From Nocardia sp. MH4 (GTDB lineage: Bacteria > Actinomycetota > Actinomycetes > Mycobacteriales > Mycobacteriaceae), in NCBI RefSeq assembly GCF_019266065.1, contig NZ_LPNR01000098.1:33039-97038 (forward strand): DNA of 64,000 bases, given 5' to 3'. This document shows positions 63,791 to 64,000 of this stretch, in pieces; position 1 is the first letter of the stretch; each line of letters opens with the position of its first letter. The notes under the pieces were generated by a model that was not told the origin of the DNA, did not search any database, and worked only from the letters and a program-made list of their open reading frames with translations. A program made the position numbers and the translations under genes.

Positions 63791-64000
63791 GTGAGTTCGC
63801 CCTACGAGTCCTCCCCCTTCGGCGATGATCCGCACGGCGGCCGTCCGGCTCGGGGTTCGCAGCCGGGTCTCCCTCCCCAGCCGGGTGACCGGCCGGGTCC
63901 GCCGCCGCGCCGGCCGATGCCGCCCGCCGGGCCGGGCCCCCAGAACGGACGCGGACCGGCCCCGGGTGGGCGTGGTCCGCAGGGCGGACCGCCACCGAAC
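63791..64000 (+). CDS. 5' end of a Pro/Gly-rich protein, probably a PonA1-type PBP
   Basis: The GTG at 63791, with GGAG 9 bp upstream, opens a frame that runs to the window edge (70 codons). The peptide is Pro/Gly/Arg-rich and disordered (PPQPGDRPGPPPRRPMPP). PonA1 begins this way in mycobacteria and follows the DUF5318 gene there, so a second class A PBP is the best guess. No enzymatic domain is visible within the window. Confidence 0.6.
   Translation, partial: MSSPYESSPFGDDPHGGRPARGSQPGLPPQPGDRPGPPPRRPMPPAGPGPQNGRGPAPGGRGPQGGPPPN

Overview
The window is high-GC actinobacterial chromosome and almost certainly comes from Nocardia or a close mycolic-acid relative. The signs are an antigen-85-type esterase, an LpqH-like lipoprotein, a PonA-type class A PBP, DUF1707 membrane proteins, an F420-type luciferase-like oxidoreductase, a glucosylglycerate hydrolase, an LpqY/SugAB-type importer, and many GTG starts and 4-bp (ATGA) overlaps. 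From memory, the conserved order YqgE, Cys-tailed membrane protein, leuS, LLM oxidoreductase, ino1, padR, DUF1707, DUF5318, ponA resembles M. tuberculosis Rv0038 to Rv0050, the oriC-proximal region. Here that skeleton is interrupted by long accessory stretches.

Layout. 1-1.6 kb: tail of an ABC exporter with an XRE regulator. 1.6-6.2 kb: imine-reductase-like enzyme and HxlR regulator, glycerate kinase, small GNAT, PlsC-type acyltransferase, YqgE. 6.2-7.4 kb: ECF sigma factor and zinc anti-sigma factor. 7.5-9.9 kb: DrrAB-type exporter with an EXLDI protein. 10.1-14.5 kb: tightly coupled ThDP enzyme, SRPBCC, KAS III-like and aminotransferase operon that looks like a small biosynthetic cluster. 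14.5-16.1 kb: four small membrane proteins with Gly/Ser/Cys tails. 16.1-19.4 kb: type-VII-like secreted-protein locus whose 3' half is lower in GC. 19.5-23 kb: Cys-tailed membrane protein, leuS and a 25-codon remnant. 23-33.3 kb: deacetylase, SDR, GH63 hydrolase, pentapeptide protein, GH25 lysozyme, DUF1254, broken antitoxin, PhoX phosphatase, DUF3592-like protein and LpqH-like lipoprotein.

33.4-38.7 kb holds a four-gene operon of two unrecognised proteins, a TPR protein and a CHAT-family protease with an intact His/Cys dyad; it is the best candidate for an undescribed system. 38.7-42.8 kb: antigen-85-like esterase, His-rich repeat protein, polar amino-acid ABC importer with a fused binding protein and permease. 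42.9-46.3 kb: LLM oxidoreductase, lone sugar-importer ATPase, F420-reductase-like protein, HxlR regulator. 46.4-52.3 kb: thiolase, truncated Uma2, menC, RipA-like membrane protein, ohrR-ohr, metallohydrolase, DUF2786. 52.4-55.7 kb: LpqY-SugA-SugB-type importer without its ATPase. 55.8-64 kb: ponA, tandem effector-binding proteins, ino1-padR, two DUF1707 proteins, DUF5318 and the 5' end of a Pro-rich protein.

No rRNA, tRNA, CRISPR array or insertion sequence was seen. No gene-free stretch exceeds about 260 bp. Several perfect hairpins mark transcription units, and most operons are compact.
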